Shown: positions 19,908 to 28,611, counted from the stretch's first letter. The stretch is 64,000 bases of DNA from CATQHQ01 sp965243805 (GCA_965243805.1 OZ251577.1:3224001-3288000), one strand, 5' to 3'. The notes: generated by a model from the sequence alone, not told the origin. Program-made: numbers and translations.

Positions 19908-21386
19908 GTGAGCGATCAGCCTCTCCCGACATCGCAGGACCCGACGCAACCCCAATCGGAGCTTCCACTGGCCCCCGAGTCGCCGACTCCCGAGCCGACT
20001 CCGACCACCGGTAGCACCCCGGCCCAGGACCACTCCCCAGCCGCCGACCACTCCTCCACCGCTGACCACTCGCCGGCCACAGGTCAGTCGCCCGCCTCGG
20101 ATCAGTCGCCCGCCGCCAGCCCGGAGCCGGAAAGGGGTCCGCCCGCCCGTCGCCGGAGACGGAGGAGCCGCGGGAGGGGTCGTCGTCGCCGAATCCGTCG
20201 CGACAGGGAGGCCGCGCCGGCGCCGTCCGCCGAGCCGGCCGAGCGCGAGCCGGGCAAGTACCTGGGAGTGCTGGAAGTGCTGGGACGAGGTTCGGGCTTC
20301 ATCCGCCGCCCCGACGATGGGTACGTGCCGGGCAACGACGACGTCTACGTCGGTTCTCGCCTGATCCACCGGTTCGGACTGCGCACCGGGGACGAGCTCT
20401 GGGGCGCGGCAGGCCGTCGGCCCCGCAACGGCAAGAACCCGCCCCTTCTCTTCCTGGACGAGGTCAACGGCGGCCCCCCCGAGGAAGCGACGAAGCGCCC
20501 TGACTTCGCCCGCTTGAGCGCCATGCACCCTCGCGAGCAGCTCAAGCTGGAGTGCGGGCGCACATTCGCCGGCGAGCCCGACATGACCAACCGGGTGATC
20601 GACCTCTTCTGTCCGCTGGGGAAGGGACAGCGCGCGCTGATCGTGGCGCCGGCCAAAGCGGGCAAGACGACGGTGCTCCAGGCGGTGGCCGAAGGGGTCG
20701 TCAGCAATCACCCGGAGTGCGAGCTGATGATCCTTCTGGTGGACGAACGCCCCGAAGAAGTCACCGAAATGGAGGCGTGCGGCTTCGGCGAAGTGATCGC
20801 GTCCACCTTCGACCTGACGGCGGAGCGCCACTGCAACGTGGCGGAGATGACCCTGGAACGCGCCCGACGCCGGGTGGAGGCGGGGAAGGACGTGGTGATC
20901 ATCCTCGACTCGATCACTCGCCTAGCCCGGGCCCACAACACGGTGGAGGAGGGGAGCGGCCGGACCCTCTCCGGGGGACTCGACGCCAACTCCCTCGAGA
21001 AGCCCAAGCGGTTTCTGGGGAGCGCGCGGCTCATCAAGAAAGAGCAGGGGGGCGGCTCGCTCACGATCATCGCCACCGCTCTGGTGGACACGGGCTCGCG
21101 GATGGACCAGGTGATCTTCGAGGAGTTCAAGGGGACTGGAAACAGCGAACTCGTGCTGAGCCGCGAACTGGCGGACCGGCGCATCTTCCCTGCCATCGAC
21201 ATCAAGGCGTCGGCGACCCGGAAGGAGGAGCTGCTGCTCTCCCACCCGGCCCTCCTCGTCTCCCGAGCGATGCGGCGTCAGCTGTCGGCTTCCTATCCCG
21301 CCGACGCGATGGACGAGCTGCTCCGCGTCATGCGCCAGACCGAAGCCAACGAGGAGCTGATCGAAGTCGCCAGGGAGAGGTTGTAA
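19908..21386 (+). CDS. rho: Transcription termination factor Rho
   Basis: Rho is the hexameric RNA-dependent ATPase that ends transcripts. The C-terminal 380 residues are canonical: the RNA-binding cold-shock-like domain (about 117-190, LGRGSGFIRRPDDGY), Walker A APAKAGKTT at 247-255, LLVDERPEEVTEM, VIILDSITRLARA and the Q/R-loop residues. The first 115 residues form a disordered Pro/Ser/Asp-rich then Arg-rich extension with repeated DHSPA/DQSPA units. Such insertions are known in high-GC phyla, where they add RNA contacts. The GTG at 19908 is the first start in frame near the extension. Confidence 0.97.
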   Translation: MSDQPLPTSQDPTQPQSELPLAPESPTPEPTPTTGSTPAQDHSPAADHSSTADHSPATGQSPASDQSPAASPEPERGPPARRRRRRSRGRGRRRRIRRDREAAPAPSAEPAEREPGKYLGVLEVLGRGSGFIRRPDDGYVPGNDDVYVGSRLIHRFGLRTGDELWGAAGRRPRNGKNPPLLFLDEVNGGPPEEATKRPDFARLSAMHPREQLKLECGRTFAGEPDMTNRVIDLFCPLGKGQRALIVAPAKAGKTTVLQAVAEGVVSNHPECELMILLVDERPEEVTEMEACGFGEVIASTFDLTAERHCNVAEMTLERARRRVEAGKDVVIILDSITRLARAHNTVEEGSGRTLSGGLDANSLEKPKRFLGSARLIKKEQGGGSLTIIATALVDTGSRMDQVIFEEFKGTGNSELVLSRELADRRIFPAIDIKASATRKEELLLSHPALLVSRAMRRQLSASYPADAMDELLRVMRQTEANEELIEVARERL

Positions 21387-21428
21387 GCCCTCCAACGCCA
21401 AGCTGCACAATCCCACAGGCCGCCGGCC

Positions 21429-22001
21429 CTACCGCGACTCCGCGACCTCCTTGAGCCGAGCGAGGCTCTCTTCCAGTTGCCGTCCCTGGGAATCGTCCAT
21501 GGCCAGGGCGGTCCACCGTAGCAGCGGGTTCCACCCCACGTCGGCCCACTCGCTCCACTCCACGACCGCCCCGTCGGCGGTGGCCTCCACGTTCAGCGCC
21601 CCCTCGAAGCGGATCGCGCCGTCCTCCACCTCGACCAGGTATGCGACCCGCGTGGGCGGCTCGGAATCGAGGATGACCAGGGAGCCGGAGCCCATCCGGG
21701 GATCATCCCACGAGCGACGCGCGCCGGGACCGGATGATCTCCCCTCCACATGGGACTCGACTTCGCCCCAGGGCGTCCACTCGGCCCACGCCTCCAGATC
21801 GTTCAGCAGGGGGAAGATCACCTCGGGGGGCGCCTCGATCTCGACCGAACGGGTGACTTCCAGCGTGCTCGGCAAGAGCGCGCCCGCCGCCAGGAACGCC
21901 GCCAGCAGAAGCGCCAGTCCGCCCAGCAGCCGGGCCGCCCACCGGGCCGGGGAGGCCGCGCCGCCGCCCGCCCGTCGCCGCCCGTCGCCGCCGGTCAGCA
22001 C
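21429..22001 (-). CDS. SRPBCC (polyketide-cyclase-like) membrane-anchored protein
   Basis: One N-terminal transmembrane helix (ARLLGGLALLLAAFLAAGALL) is followed by a START/SRPBCC fold: VTRSVEIEAPPEVIFPLLNDLEAWAEWTPW is the typical first helix-grip strand and helix, and RLKEVAES ends the long C-terminal helix. Such proteins bind hydrophobic ligands; the ligand is unknown. I used the GTG at 22001, which overlaps the upstream lipase stop by 7 nt. An ATG at 22052 would overlap by 58 nt. It is probably cotranscribed with the GDSL hydrolase. Confidence 0.75.
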   Translation of the reverse strand: MLTGGDGRRRAGGGAASPARWAARLLGGLALLLAAFLAAGALLPSTLEVTRSVEIEAPPEVIFPLLNDLEAWAEWTPWGEVESHVEGRSSGPGARRSWDDPRMGSGSLVILDSEPPTRVAYLVEVEDGAIRFEGALNVEATADGAVVEWSEWADVGWNPLLRWTALAMDDSQGRQLEESLARLKEVAESR

Positions 22002-22768
22002 GCCCCGTCCCCCTCGCAGCGCTCGGCCAGCCAGTCGCCCAAGTATGACCATACATGGGCCGCCACCGCTTCATGGCCCTCTGCGCTGGGGTGTATCCCG
22101 TCGGACTGGTTGAGCTCGGGCACCGCGGCTACGCCGTCCAGAAGGAAGGGCACGAAAAGCGCCCCCGCCTCGTCCGCCACCTGTCGGTAGACCTCCCGGA
22201 AGGCGTCGGTGTACAGAGGACCCAGGTTGGGCGGCGCCTCCATCCCCGCAATCGCGATCCCCGCTTCCGGTCGACGGCTCCGAGTCTCGCGCACGATCCA
22301 CTCCAAGTTCTCGCGGAGTGCGTCCACGCTGCGCCCCCGCAACCCGTCGTTGGCCCCCATCTCCAGAAAGAGCACCGCCAGTGCGTCGCCGTGGTGGGCC
22401 AGCACTCCGGGCAGGCGGCTTCGTCCACCGGCGGAGGTGTCTCCACTGACTCCTGCGTTGGTGATTTCGTACCGCCAGCCGGCCGCCTCCATCCGCGCGC
22501 CCAGCCGGCCGGGGTAGGCCAGGTCCGGGTCCTCCAGTCCGTAGCCGGCGGTGAGGCTGGTCCCAAGAAAGACGATGCGGGAGACCGCGCCCGACTGCTC
22601 ACGGGCTGTACCCGGCGTCGAACCTTCGACAGCTTCAGATGTTTCGGCGACAATGGGCGGATCGGCTCGGGGAGGGGGATTCGGGTCGTCGCACGCACCG
22701 CCCGCCGCCCCCAGCGAGAGAGCGAGCACGACCCTGGCGAACCACTCCCGGCCAGCGACCGGTCCCAT
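21995..22768 (-). CDS. GDSL/SGNH hydrolase, TesA-like arylesterase lipoprotein
   Basis: The 257-residue protein has a signal peptide ending in a possible lipobox before Cys26, a Pro-rich linker, then the SGNH fold: block I FLGTSLTAGYG with Ser71, block III GANDG, and block V DGIHPSAEGH carrying the catalytic Asp and His. TesA homologues are periplasmic thioesterase/lysophospholipase/arylesterases. It diverges from the ybbA-ybbP ABC genes with start codons overlapping by 2 nt, the same arrangement as tesA and ybbAP in enterobacteria. Confidence 0.88.
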   Translation of the reverse strand: MGPVAGREWFARVVLALSLGAAGGACDDPNPPPRADPPIVAETSEAVEGSTPGTAREQSGAVSRIVFLGTSLTAGYGLEDPDLAYPGRLGARMEAAGWRYEITNAGVSGDTSAGGRSRLPGVLAHHGDALAVLFLEMGANDGLRGRSVDALRENLEWIVRETRSRRPEAGIAIAGMEAPPNLGPLYTDAFREVYRQVADEAGALFVPFLLDGVAAVPELNQSDGIHPSAEGHEAVAAHVWSYLGDWLAERCEGDGAC

Positions 22769-23450
22769 GATCGAGGCCCAGGGCCTGTCCAGGACCTTCA
22801 TGAGCGGCGGCAAGCCCCTGGAGGTGCTGCGGGGCGTCGACCTGAAGCTGGAAGCCCGCGCCTTCGCGGCGATCGTGGGCCCCTCGGGCAGCGGAAAGAC
22901 GACACTGCTGGGTCTCCTTGCGGGGCTGGATCGCCCAACGAGCGGCAGGGTCCTTCTGGACGGGCGCGACGTCCACGCCCTCACGGAAGATGAACGGGCG
23001 CGCTTTCGGGTCAACCGAATCGGCTTCGTCTTCCAGACCTTCCACCTCCTGCCGACGCTGACCGCGCTGGAGAACGTGCTGGTCCCCCTGGAGCTGGCGG
23101 GGCGGGACCGACTCCCCGGCGGCGGGTCGGCAAGGCGTCGCGCCGCCGAACTGCTGAAACGAGTGGGGCTGGCCGGGCGCGCTACCCACTACCCGGTCCA
23201 GCTCTCCGGGGGCGAACGGCAGCGGGTCGCCCTGGCCCGGGCTTTCGCGAACCGGCCGCTCATCCTCTTCGCCGACGAGCCCACCGGCAACCTGGACGCG
23301 GAGACCGGCGAGCGGGTGGCGGCGCTGATGGAGGAGCTGAACCGAGACGCCGGAACGACCCTCGTGCTCGTGACCCACGACCTGGAGTTGGCGTCCCGCG
23401 CTGGACGGGTGATCCGTCTGGTGGGCGGCCGCATCGCGCAGCCCGAGTAA
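22767..23450 (+). CDS. ybbA: ABC transporter ATP-binding protein, YbbA/LolD-like
   Basis: The 227-residue ATPase belongs to the MacB/LolD class: Walker A GPSGSGKT (38-45), Q-loop in FVFQTFHLLPTLTALENV, signature LSGGERQRVALARA, Walker B LILFADEPTGNLD, switch His in VTHD. It energises the adjacent FtsX-type permease, whose gene starts right after the stop. The start is the ATG that overlaps the divergent tesA-like start; the gene therefore has no conventional leader. Confidence 0.92.
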   Translation: MIEAQGLSRTFMSGGKPLEVLRGVDLKLEARAFAAIVGPSGSGKTTLLGLLAGLDRPTSGRVLLDGRDVHALTEDERARFRVNRIGFVFQTFHLLPTLTALENVLVPLELAGRDRLPGGGSARRRAAELLKRVGLAGRATHYPVQLSGGERQRVALARAFANRPLILFADEPTGNLDAETGERVAALMEELNRDAGTTLVLVTHDLELASRAGRVIRLVGGRIAQPE

Positions 23451-23451
23451 C

Positions 23452-26106
23452 GTGGCGCCGTTCGCACTCCGCATGGCCTCCCGCGAGTGGAGGCACACGC
23501 TGCGGCGGCTGGGCGTCTACATGACGTCGATCACCGTGGGGGTCGCGGCACTGGTCGCCCTGCACTCCTTCCGGAACGACGTGGTCCGGTCGATCCAGGA
23601 AGAGAACCGCAGCCTGCTGGGAGCCAACGCGCGCCTCAGCGGGAGCCGCCCCACCCCGGACTCGGTGCAGGCGATGGTGGACTCGCTGGTCGCCTTGGGA
23701 GCCGACGCCGCCCGGGTCACCAGCCTGGTCTCGATGGCGCTTGCCGAGGAGAGCGGTCGGACGCGGCTGGTGCAGGCGCGGGGCGTGGAGCCGGGCTTCC
23801 CCTTCTTCGGAGCGGTGGTCACGGACCCGCCAGGACTATGGGACCAACTGTCGGCGCCCGCCAGCAACGTCGATGCCCGGTCCGCCGACGAGTCGCCCGA
23901 TCCCCCCGACGCCCGCCGGGACCCCCGCCCGCCCGCGCTGGTGGACCCGTCGCTCCTGGCCCAGCTGGACATGGAGGTGGGGCAGGGGCTTCGCCTGGGA
24001 ACGACCGAGTTCCAGGTGGTGGGTACCGTGGACGGCCTTCCCACCGACATCGGCTTTCAGACCGCCGTCGGCCCGAGAGTCTTCGTGGCGTTCCACGACC
24101 TGGGGAACACCGGATTGCTGGCCCGAGGCAGCCTGGCGCGCCATTACGTCTACCTGCGGCTCCCGCCAAGCGTGGACCCGGACGACCTGGAGGAGGCCCG
24201 CGAAGAGCTCTTGCGCGCCACCGACACCGGGTTGCGGACCCCCGAGGAGCAAGCCCGCTCCCTAACCCGCTCGGCCGACTTCCTGGCCGACTTCCTGGGG
24301 CTCGTGGGCTTGGCGGCGCTCCTCCTGGGCGGCGTGGGTGTAGGGAGCGCGGTGGCCGTCTATGTGCGCGGCAAGCTGGACGCGGTGGCGCTTCTCCGCT
24401 GCGTCGGTGCCACCCGTCGTCAGGTGTTCGCCACCTACCTGCTCCAAGCCGCCGCCATGGGGATGCTGGGATCGGCCGCCGGCGTGGCCGGGGGACTCGT
24501 GGTCCAGCGTTGGTTGCCGGGGCTGATCCGGGAAGTGCTCCCCGTGCCCGTCGCGTCCTCCGTGTCCCTCGGTTCGGTGGCCTTCGGCCTCTTCCTGGGA
24601 ACGTGGGTGGCCGTGGTGTTCGCCCTCGTGCCCCTCCTCCGAGTGCGGAAGGTTTCCCCCCTCCAGGCGCTCCGCCACGTCGCCGAATCCCCGTCGGAGA
24701 TTGACCCGGCGCGATGGGGCGCGGTCGCCGCCGTCGCCGTCACCGTCTTGGCGCTGACCCTCTTCGAAGCCCCGTCGCCGGCCGCTGGGCTGGCATTCGC
24801 AGCAGGGCTCGCCGCCGTCGCCGCCGTTCTATGGTGCGTCGCCTGGGGCCTCGCCTGGGCTACCCGCCGGTTCTTCCCGCGCCGCGCCGCCTACACGACC
24901 CGCCAGGGCGTCGCCAACCTCTTCCGCCCCGGCAACCAGACCGTGGCCGTCACCCTGGCGCTGGGCTTCGGCGTGCTGGTGGTGGGCGTGATCGTCCAGC
25001 TTCAGCGCAACTTGGTCCGGGAACTCTCCTTCGACCGAGGTCCGGACGGCTTCAACGTGCTGGTGTTCGACGTGCAGCCGGACCAGGAGGACGACGTACA
25101 GGCGCTTCTGGAGGGCCGAGCCGAGGGCGACCCGTCGCCAGTGCCCGTGGTGACCGCCCGGATCGCCGCCGTGAAGGGGCAGGCCGTGCAGGACCTCCTG
25201 GCCGACAGCGTGCGGGAGAACCGCCCGCCGCGCTGGGTGCTGCGGCAAGAGCACCGAGCCACCTACCGGAACGAACTCAAAGCCAACGAGACGATCCTGG
25301 CCGGCGACTGGTGGGGCGATCCTCCCGAAGGTGCTGACGACGACGAGTCCAGGCCCGGTGCGCCAGTCCGCACCTCACCGGAGGAACCCGTCCGCGTCTC
25401 CCTGGAGGAAGAGATCGCCGAGGACCTGCAGGTGGGCGTGAGCGACGAGATCGTCTGGCGAATAGCGGGCGTCGAGTACCCGTCGGTCGTGGCCAACATA
25501 AGGGACGTGGACTGGGCCGGCTTCGACGCCAACTTCCTGGCCGTCTTCGAGCCGGGAGCGCTGGAGGACGCCCCCCGGACCAGCGTCGTGCTGGCCAGGA
25601 TGCCCCGGGAGGAGGCGCGGCTGGCGTTTCAGGAGGCCCTGGTGCGCCAGCACCCCAACGTGTCCGTGCTGGACCTGTTCACCGTGCGCTCCACCGTCGA
25701 CGCGATCCTCTCCCGGGTCGTGGCCGCGATCCGCATCCTGGCAGGGCTGTGCACGGCGGCAGGGCTCGTGGTGATGGCCGGCTCGATGGCGTCCACCCGC
25801 GCGCAACGCCGACTCGAAGGCGCCCTCCTCCGCACTCTGGGCGCGCGCCTCCGGCAGGTGCGCTGGGTGCTGCTGAGCGAGTACGTCGCACTGGGCGCCC
25901 TGGCGGCGCTGGCCGGAGGCGTGCTCTCGCTGGCCGCCAGCTGGCTCCTCGCCTCGAGCCTCTTCGGCATCTCCTACCGACCTGCCGCCGGTGCAGCGGC
26001 CTCGCTCTGGCTGGCGGTGGTGGGGCTCGTCGTCCTGGCGGGCGCCGTCGGAGGACAAGGACGGTCCCGCGCCGGTCCGCTGACAGTGCTGCGCGAGGCC
26101 GAGTAG
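23452..26106 (+). CDS. ybbP: ABC transporter permease of the FtsX/YbbP type
   Basis: This 884-residue membrane protein has a first transmembrane helix near residue 20, a large periplasmic region (about 40-280), a cluster of helices (about 285-490), a second periplasmic domain (about 530-760) and three C-terminal helices. Two FtsX-like modules are thus joined, as in YbbP. Its partner is the upstream ATPase. The transported molecule is not known for this family; lipid or lipoprotein-related functions are proposed. The GTG start lies 1 bp after the ybbA stop. Confidence 0.9.
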   Translation: MAPFALRMASREWRHTLRRLGVYMTSITVGVAALVALHSFRNDVVRSIQEENRSLLGANARLSGSRPTPDSVQAMVDSLVALGADAARVTSLVSMALAEESGRTRLVQARGVEPGFPFFGAVVTDPPGLWDQLSAPASNVDARSADESPDPPDARRDPRPPALVDPSLLAQLDMEVGQGLRLGTTEFQVVGTVDGLPTDIGFQTAVGPRVFVAFHDLGNTGLLARGSLARHYVYLRLPPSVDPDDLEEAREELLRATDTGLRTPEEQARSLTRSADFLADFLGLVGLAALLLGGVGVGSAVAVYVRGKLDAVALLRCVGATRRQVFATYLLQAAAMGMLGSAAGVAGGLVVQRWLPGLIREVLPVPVASSVSLGSVAFGLFLGTWVAVVFALVPLLRVRKVSPLQALRHVAESPSEIDPARWGAVAAVAVTVLALTLFEAPSPAAGLAFAAGLAAVAAVLWCVAWGLAWATRRFFPRRAAYTTRQGVANLFRPGNQTVAVTLALGFGVLVVGVIVQLQRNLVRELSFDRGPDGFNVLVFDVQPDQEDDVQALLEGRAEGDPSPVPVVTARIAAVKGQAVQDLLADSVRENRPPRWVLRQEHRATYRNELKANETILAGDWWGDPPEGADDDESRPGAPVRTSPEEPVRVSLEEEIAEDLQVGVSDEIVWRIAGVEYPSVVANIRDVDWAGFDANFLAVFEPGALEDAPRTSVVLARMPREEARLAFQEALVRQHPNVSVLDLFTVRSTVDAILSRVVAAIRILAGLCTAAGLVVMAGSMASTRAQRRLEGALLRTLGARLRQVRWVLLSEYVALGALAALAGGVLSLAASWLLASSLFGISYRPAAGAAASLWLAVVGLVVLAGAVGGQGRSRAGPLTVLREAE

Positions 26107-26160
26107 CGGAGCCCCCTTCGAGCAGCGAAGCCGTTCGAGCAGCGGAGCCCCCCTTAAAGT

Positions 26161-26201
26161 GCAACGGCGGGACGCCCCCGAAGGAACGCCCCGCCAGTTG
26201 C
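26161..26201. terminator. Hairpin between convergent genes
   Basis: GCAACGGCGGG (26161-26171) pairs with CCCGCCAGTTGC (26190-26201) with one bulged base. It lies between the ybbP stop and the convergent gene stop, fitting a bidirectional terminator without U-tract. Just upstream (26101-26154) are three imperfect direct copies of GAGCAGCGGAGCC. Confidence 0.45.
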
Positions 26202-26232
26202 TGCGGCCCGAAGACCGCGTTTCCCGGCGATC

Positions 26233-26745
26233 CTACTGGATGCCGGCCACCCCACCCCACCTCGTCCGCAGATGGTTCCGCTCGTCTTCCTCAATGAGCG
26301 GAGAAGTAGCGAGCAGCTGAGCTCTGGTCAGCAACCCCTGGGCCCGGTCGCCCCGGCCCTGGTTGCCAGCCACCCAGGCTGCGTCGGTGAACGCGTTGGC
26401 CGCGACGATCACGTCGCCACGGGCGAGCGCCAGCTGCCCGGCGCTCTCGAAGTCCCGAACTGCCCGGCGCTCGTCCCCTTCGTAGAAGGAGAGGCGCGCA
26501 GCCAGCAGCAGGTCGTCCACGGCCGCCCCGTCCGCAGGCGAGCGGAACTCGGCCGCCCGCCGGAGCAGGTTCGCCGCCCGGTCCCACTGGTCGGGCGTGG
26601 CCAGGTAGCCGTGGGCCTTGGTCTCGAGGCGCACGGCCTCGTCGGTGTCGATCTCGGTGGGCGTCTGGGCCGAGATCCCGGTCGCGACGGAAACCGCCAC
26701 GAGAACCGCCAGGACGCCGCGCGCCCAGCTGGTGAAGGTCTTCAT
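26233..26745 (-). CDS. Small secreted helical (TPR-like) protein
   Basis: The 170 residues start with a signal peptide (ARGVLAVLVAVSVATGISAQ). They continue as amphipathic helices with an alternating small/large pattern (WDRAANLLRRAAEFR, RAVRDFESAGQLALARGD, NQGRGDRAQGLLTRAQLLA) consistent with two or three tetratricopeptide-like hairpins. Such proteins scaffold interactions in the periplasm. No partner is evident, and the upstream region to 26962 carries no other gene. Confidence 0.6.
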   Translation of the reverse strand: MKTFTSWARGVLAVLVAVSVATGISAQTPTEIDTDEAVRLETKAHGYLATPDQWDRAANLLRRAAEFRSPADGAAVDDLLLAARLSFYEGDERRAVRDFESAGQLALARGDVIVAANAFTDAAWVAGNQGRGDRAQGLLTRAQLLATSPLIEEDERNHLRTRWGGVAGIQ

Positions 26746-26962
26746 CTATATGGTCTCCTGATGTCAGGAAGAGAGAGGTAACGAGGGGAGAATTCGCCCT
26801 CGTGCATGGTGATACGCCGGTGCGCCGAATTGGTTTCACCGGGCGCTCGGGTACTCCCACGAAAAAAAAGGCCGATCCAGCTATGTAAACGCCCATCTTG
26901 CGGGCACAACGTTTCGGTTCGCCCCCGGTCGCGCTCCCTTCCACGCCGAGACGCCCCCGCCA

Positions 26963-28057
26963 ATGGACCGAAACCGCAACAACTCTCCCGCCCCGACTCC
27001 GGCTCCGACTCCGGCTCCGACTCCCTCGCCGACTCCCGCTCCGGCTCCCGACCCGCCCACCGACCCCCGGCGTCACGATCAGAGCTACAAGCGCATCTTC
27101 TCCCACCCAATCGCCACCCGGTCCCTGTTGCGCCTGCTCGCCCGCGACTGGCACCACGAACTGGACCTGTCCACGATCGAGTCCTTCCCCACCGAGAACG
27201 TCGGGGCGGACCTGAAGCGGCGGTTAGGCGACGCCGGCTGGCGGGTGAGGTTCAAGAACAGCCAGCGCACGGTGATCTTCCTGGTCGAGTTCCAGTCCTC
27301 CGTCGATTCGTCGATGGCGTTGCGCACGCTGCGCTACTCCGAGGCGGTGTTCGACTCCATGCGCGCCAACCCCGAGCTACGCGACCCCGGCGGCGCTATA
27401 CCCCTGGTGCTGACGTACGTGGTGCACACCGGCCCCGAGCGATGGACCGCCGAGACCAGCGTTGCTGCGCTGGTGCGCGGGGAGGAGCTGCCTCCTGCCG
27501 TCCTCCGTGCGACTGCCGAGATTGGGACGGCGCACCAGCACCTGGTGGTTGACTTGCAGCCGCCAGAACCGCGACAGTTAGTAGGGGAGGACGCGGTTCT
27601 TGGCTGGCTGGCGGCACTGGAGCGGGAACCGTGGGAGAACTTCCCCGAAGTGTACAAACATCTGGCGTCGCAGTGCCGCGGTGACGAGCACAAGTCGTTC
27701 CGGGAGGCGTTCGCGATGTGGACCGTGGAGCGGATGCGGGCCTCGGGCGCACCGGAAGACGCGACCCAGACCATCGCGGAACGGATCATCGAACTGGAGG
27801 AGGAGGAAACGGACATGGGATACGCTGAGTGGGCGGAGCGTCACCGACAGGCGGGCTTTGAGCAGGGTCTGGATCGGAACCGGGCGCTGGTGGTGCGGCT
27901 AGCGTTGCGGCGGTTCGGGGCTCGGACGGCGGAGAGGCTGGCGGGACTGGTGCGGCCGATGACTCCGGAGCAGCTCGACCGGGTGGGCGACGCGGTGGTG
28001 GAGTGCGAGACCGGTGACGAGCTGCTGGTGCGGGCGGCAACTGGGCATAGCCCCTGA
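26963..28057 (+). CDS. Rpn-family PD-(D/E)XK nuclease
   Basis: After a Pro/Thr/Ala-rich linker (residues 9-36) encoded by 12-bp tandem repeats, the 364-residue protein shows the Rpn/YhgA-like fold. YKRIFSHP opens the domain, ESFPTENVGADLKRRLGD is the motif-I region, and VIFLVEFQSSVD is the (D/E)xK-like acidic strand. The C-terminal tail has helical ELEEEETDMGYAEWAERHRQ. Rpn proteins are DNA nucleases linked to recombination and phage defence. Full-length toxicity is restrained by a short C-terminal product made from an internal start. Here an ATG at codon 285 (27815) with GGAGGAGG just upstream has the right layout. The equivalent C-terminal piece is duplicated downstream. Confidence 0.85.
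   Translation: MDRNRNNSPAPTPAPTPAPTPSPTPAPAPDPPTDPRRHDQSYKRIFSHPIATRSLLRLLARDWHHELDLSTIESFPTENVGADLKRRLGDAGWRVRFKNSQRTVIFLVEFQSSVDSSMALRTLRYSEAVFDSMRANPELRDPGGAIPLVLTYVVHTGPERWTAETSVAALVRGEELPPAVLRATAEIGTAHQHLVVDLQPPEPRQLVGEDAVLGWLAALEREPWENFPEVYKHLASQCRGDEHKSFREAFAMWTVERMRASGAPEDATQTIAERIIELEEEETDMGYAEWAERHRQAGFEQGLDRNRALVVRLALRRFGARTAERLAGLVRPMTPEQLDRVGDAVVECETGDELLVRAATGHSP
27815..28057 (+). CDS. Putative internally initiated Rpn C-terminal protein (RpnS-like)
   Basis: An in-frame ATG inside the rpn gene, preceded by GGAGGAGGAA at a spacing of about 8 nt, would yield an 80-residue protein starting MGYAEWAERHRQAGFEQG. In characterised Rpn systems an internal start makes a small inhibitor of the full nuclease. 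The strong internal ribosome site and the identical start of the separate downstream copy support use of this start. It is not proven by sequence alone. Confidence 0.5.
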   Translation: MGYAEWAERHRQAGFEQGLDRNRALVVRLALRRFGARTAERLAGLVRPMTPEQLDRVGDAVVECETGDELLVRAATGHSP

Positions 28058-28071
28058 AGGAGGACACGGAC

Positions 28072-28320
28072 ATGGGATACGCTGAGTGGGCGGAGCGTCA
28101 CCGACAGGCGGGCTTTGAGCAGGGCCGGGAGCTGGGTCGGGACTTGAGCCGGGCACTGGTGGTGCGGCAAGCATCGCGGCGGTTCGGGGCTCGGACGGGG
28201 GAGAGGCTGGCAGGACTGGTGCGGTCGATGGGTGCGGACCAGCTTGACCTGGTGGGCGATGCGGTGGTGGAGTGCGAGACCGGCGACGAGTTGCTGGTCC
28301 GGGCGGCGAACGCGGCTTAG
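28072..28320 (+). CDS. Stand-alone duplicate of the Rpn C-terminal segment
   Basis: The 82-residue protein repeats the last 80 residues of the upstream nuclease: the first 18 residues are identical, a 5-residue insertion follows (RELGR region), then RRFGARTGERLAGLVR and DAVVECETGDELLVRAA match. It has its own strong ribosome binding site AAGGAGGA (28057-28064), which overlaps the rpn stop, with 7 nt before the ATG. Gene conversion or tandem duplication within the locus created it. It may act as an additional antitoxin or oligomerisation partner, by analogy with RpnS. Confidence 0.75.
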   Translation: MGYAEWAERHRQAGFEQGRELGRDLSRALVVRQASRRFGARTGERLAGLVRSMGADQLDLVGDAVVECETGDELLVRAANAA

Positions 28321-28336
28321 CCACTTACCCCCAGCC

Positions 28337-28401
28337 TAGCATTTTGCCTCCATGCCTCCGTTTTGCTACCAAAATGGAGGCAAATTGCCGGGAGACCCCC
28401 C
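28337..28401. repeat. Dispersed 65-bp hairpin repeat, copy 2
   Basis: It matches 19551-19616 with five differences. The 12-bp arms in ATTTTGCCTCCAT / ATGGAGGCAAAT flank CCTCCGTTTTGCTACC. The surrounding 291-bp gap (28321-28611) has no convincing gene. The copy follows the Rpn pair directly and converges with the aminotransferase end. Confidence 0.75.
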
Positions 28402-28611
28402 ATCATACGAGGCTCGGTCCCGGCTCGGCCACCGCAGAAGCTAGGTTCGCCGAGTTGGCCGCCCCGATGCAGACCCGGCTATTTTGGAGTCCGCCCGTAG
28501 AGGGGGCGAACAGGCTGCACGTGGCGGCCTCCGACATCGACAGGGAGGGGGAAGCACTGGCGGACGCGGAGGTCCCGGCGTGAGCGCCTGGGCCGCCTGG
28601 GTCGCCTACGC

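Noticed and set aside
22551..23014. Longer N-terminal extensions for the divergent tesA-like and ybbA genes
   Set aside because: Each extension would run into the other gene. The ATG pair at 22767/22768 starts at the lipoprotein signal and at the first ABC beta strand.
26101..26154. Short direct repeats as insertion-sequence ends
   Set aside because: The three GAGCAGCGGAGCC-like copies are all in one orientation, have no transposase and no target duplication. They look like another local tandem duplication.
27899..28324. Minus-strand frames opposite the Rpn tail repeat
   Set aside because: They mirror the duplicated tail and contain only Pro/Ala/Arg-rich sequence; the plus strand has ribosome sites and family matches.
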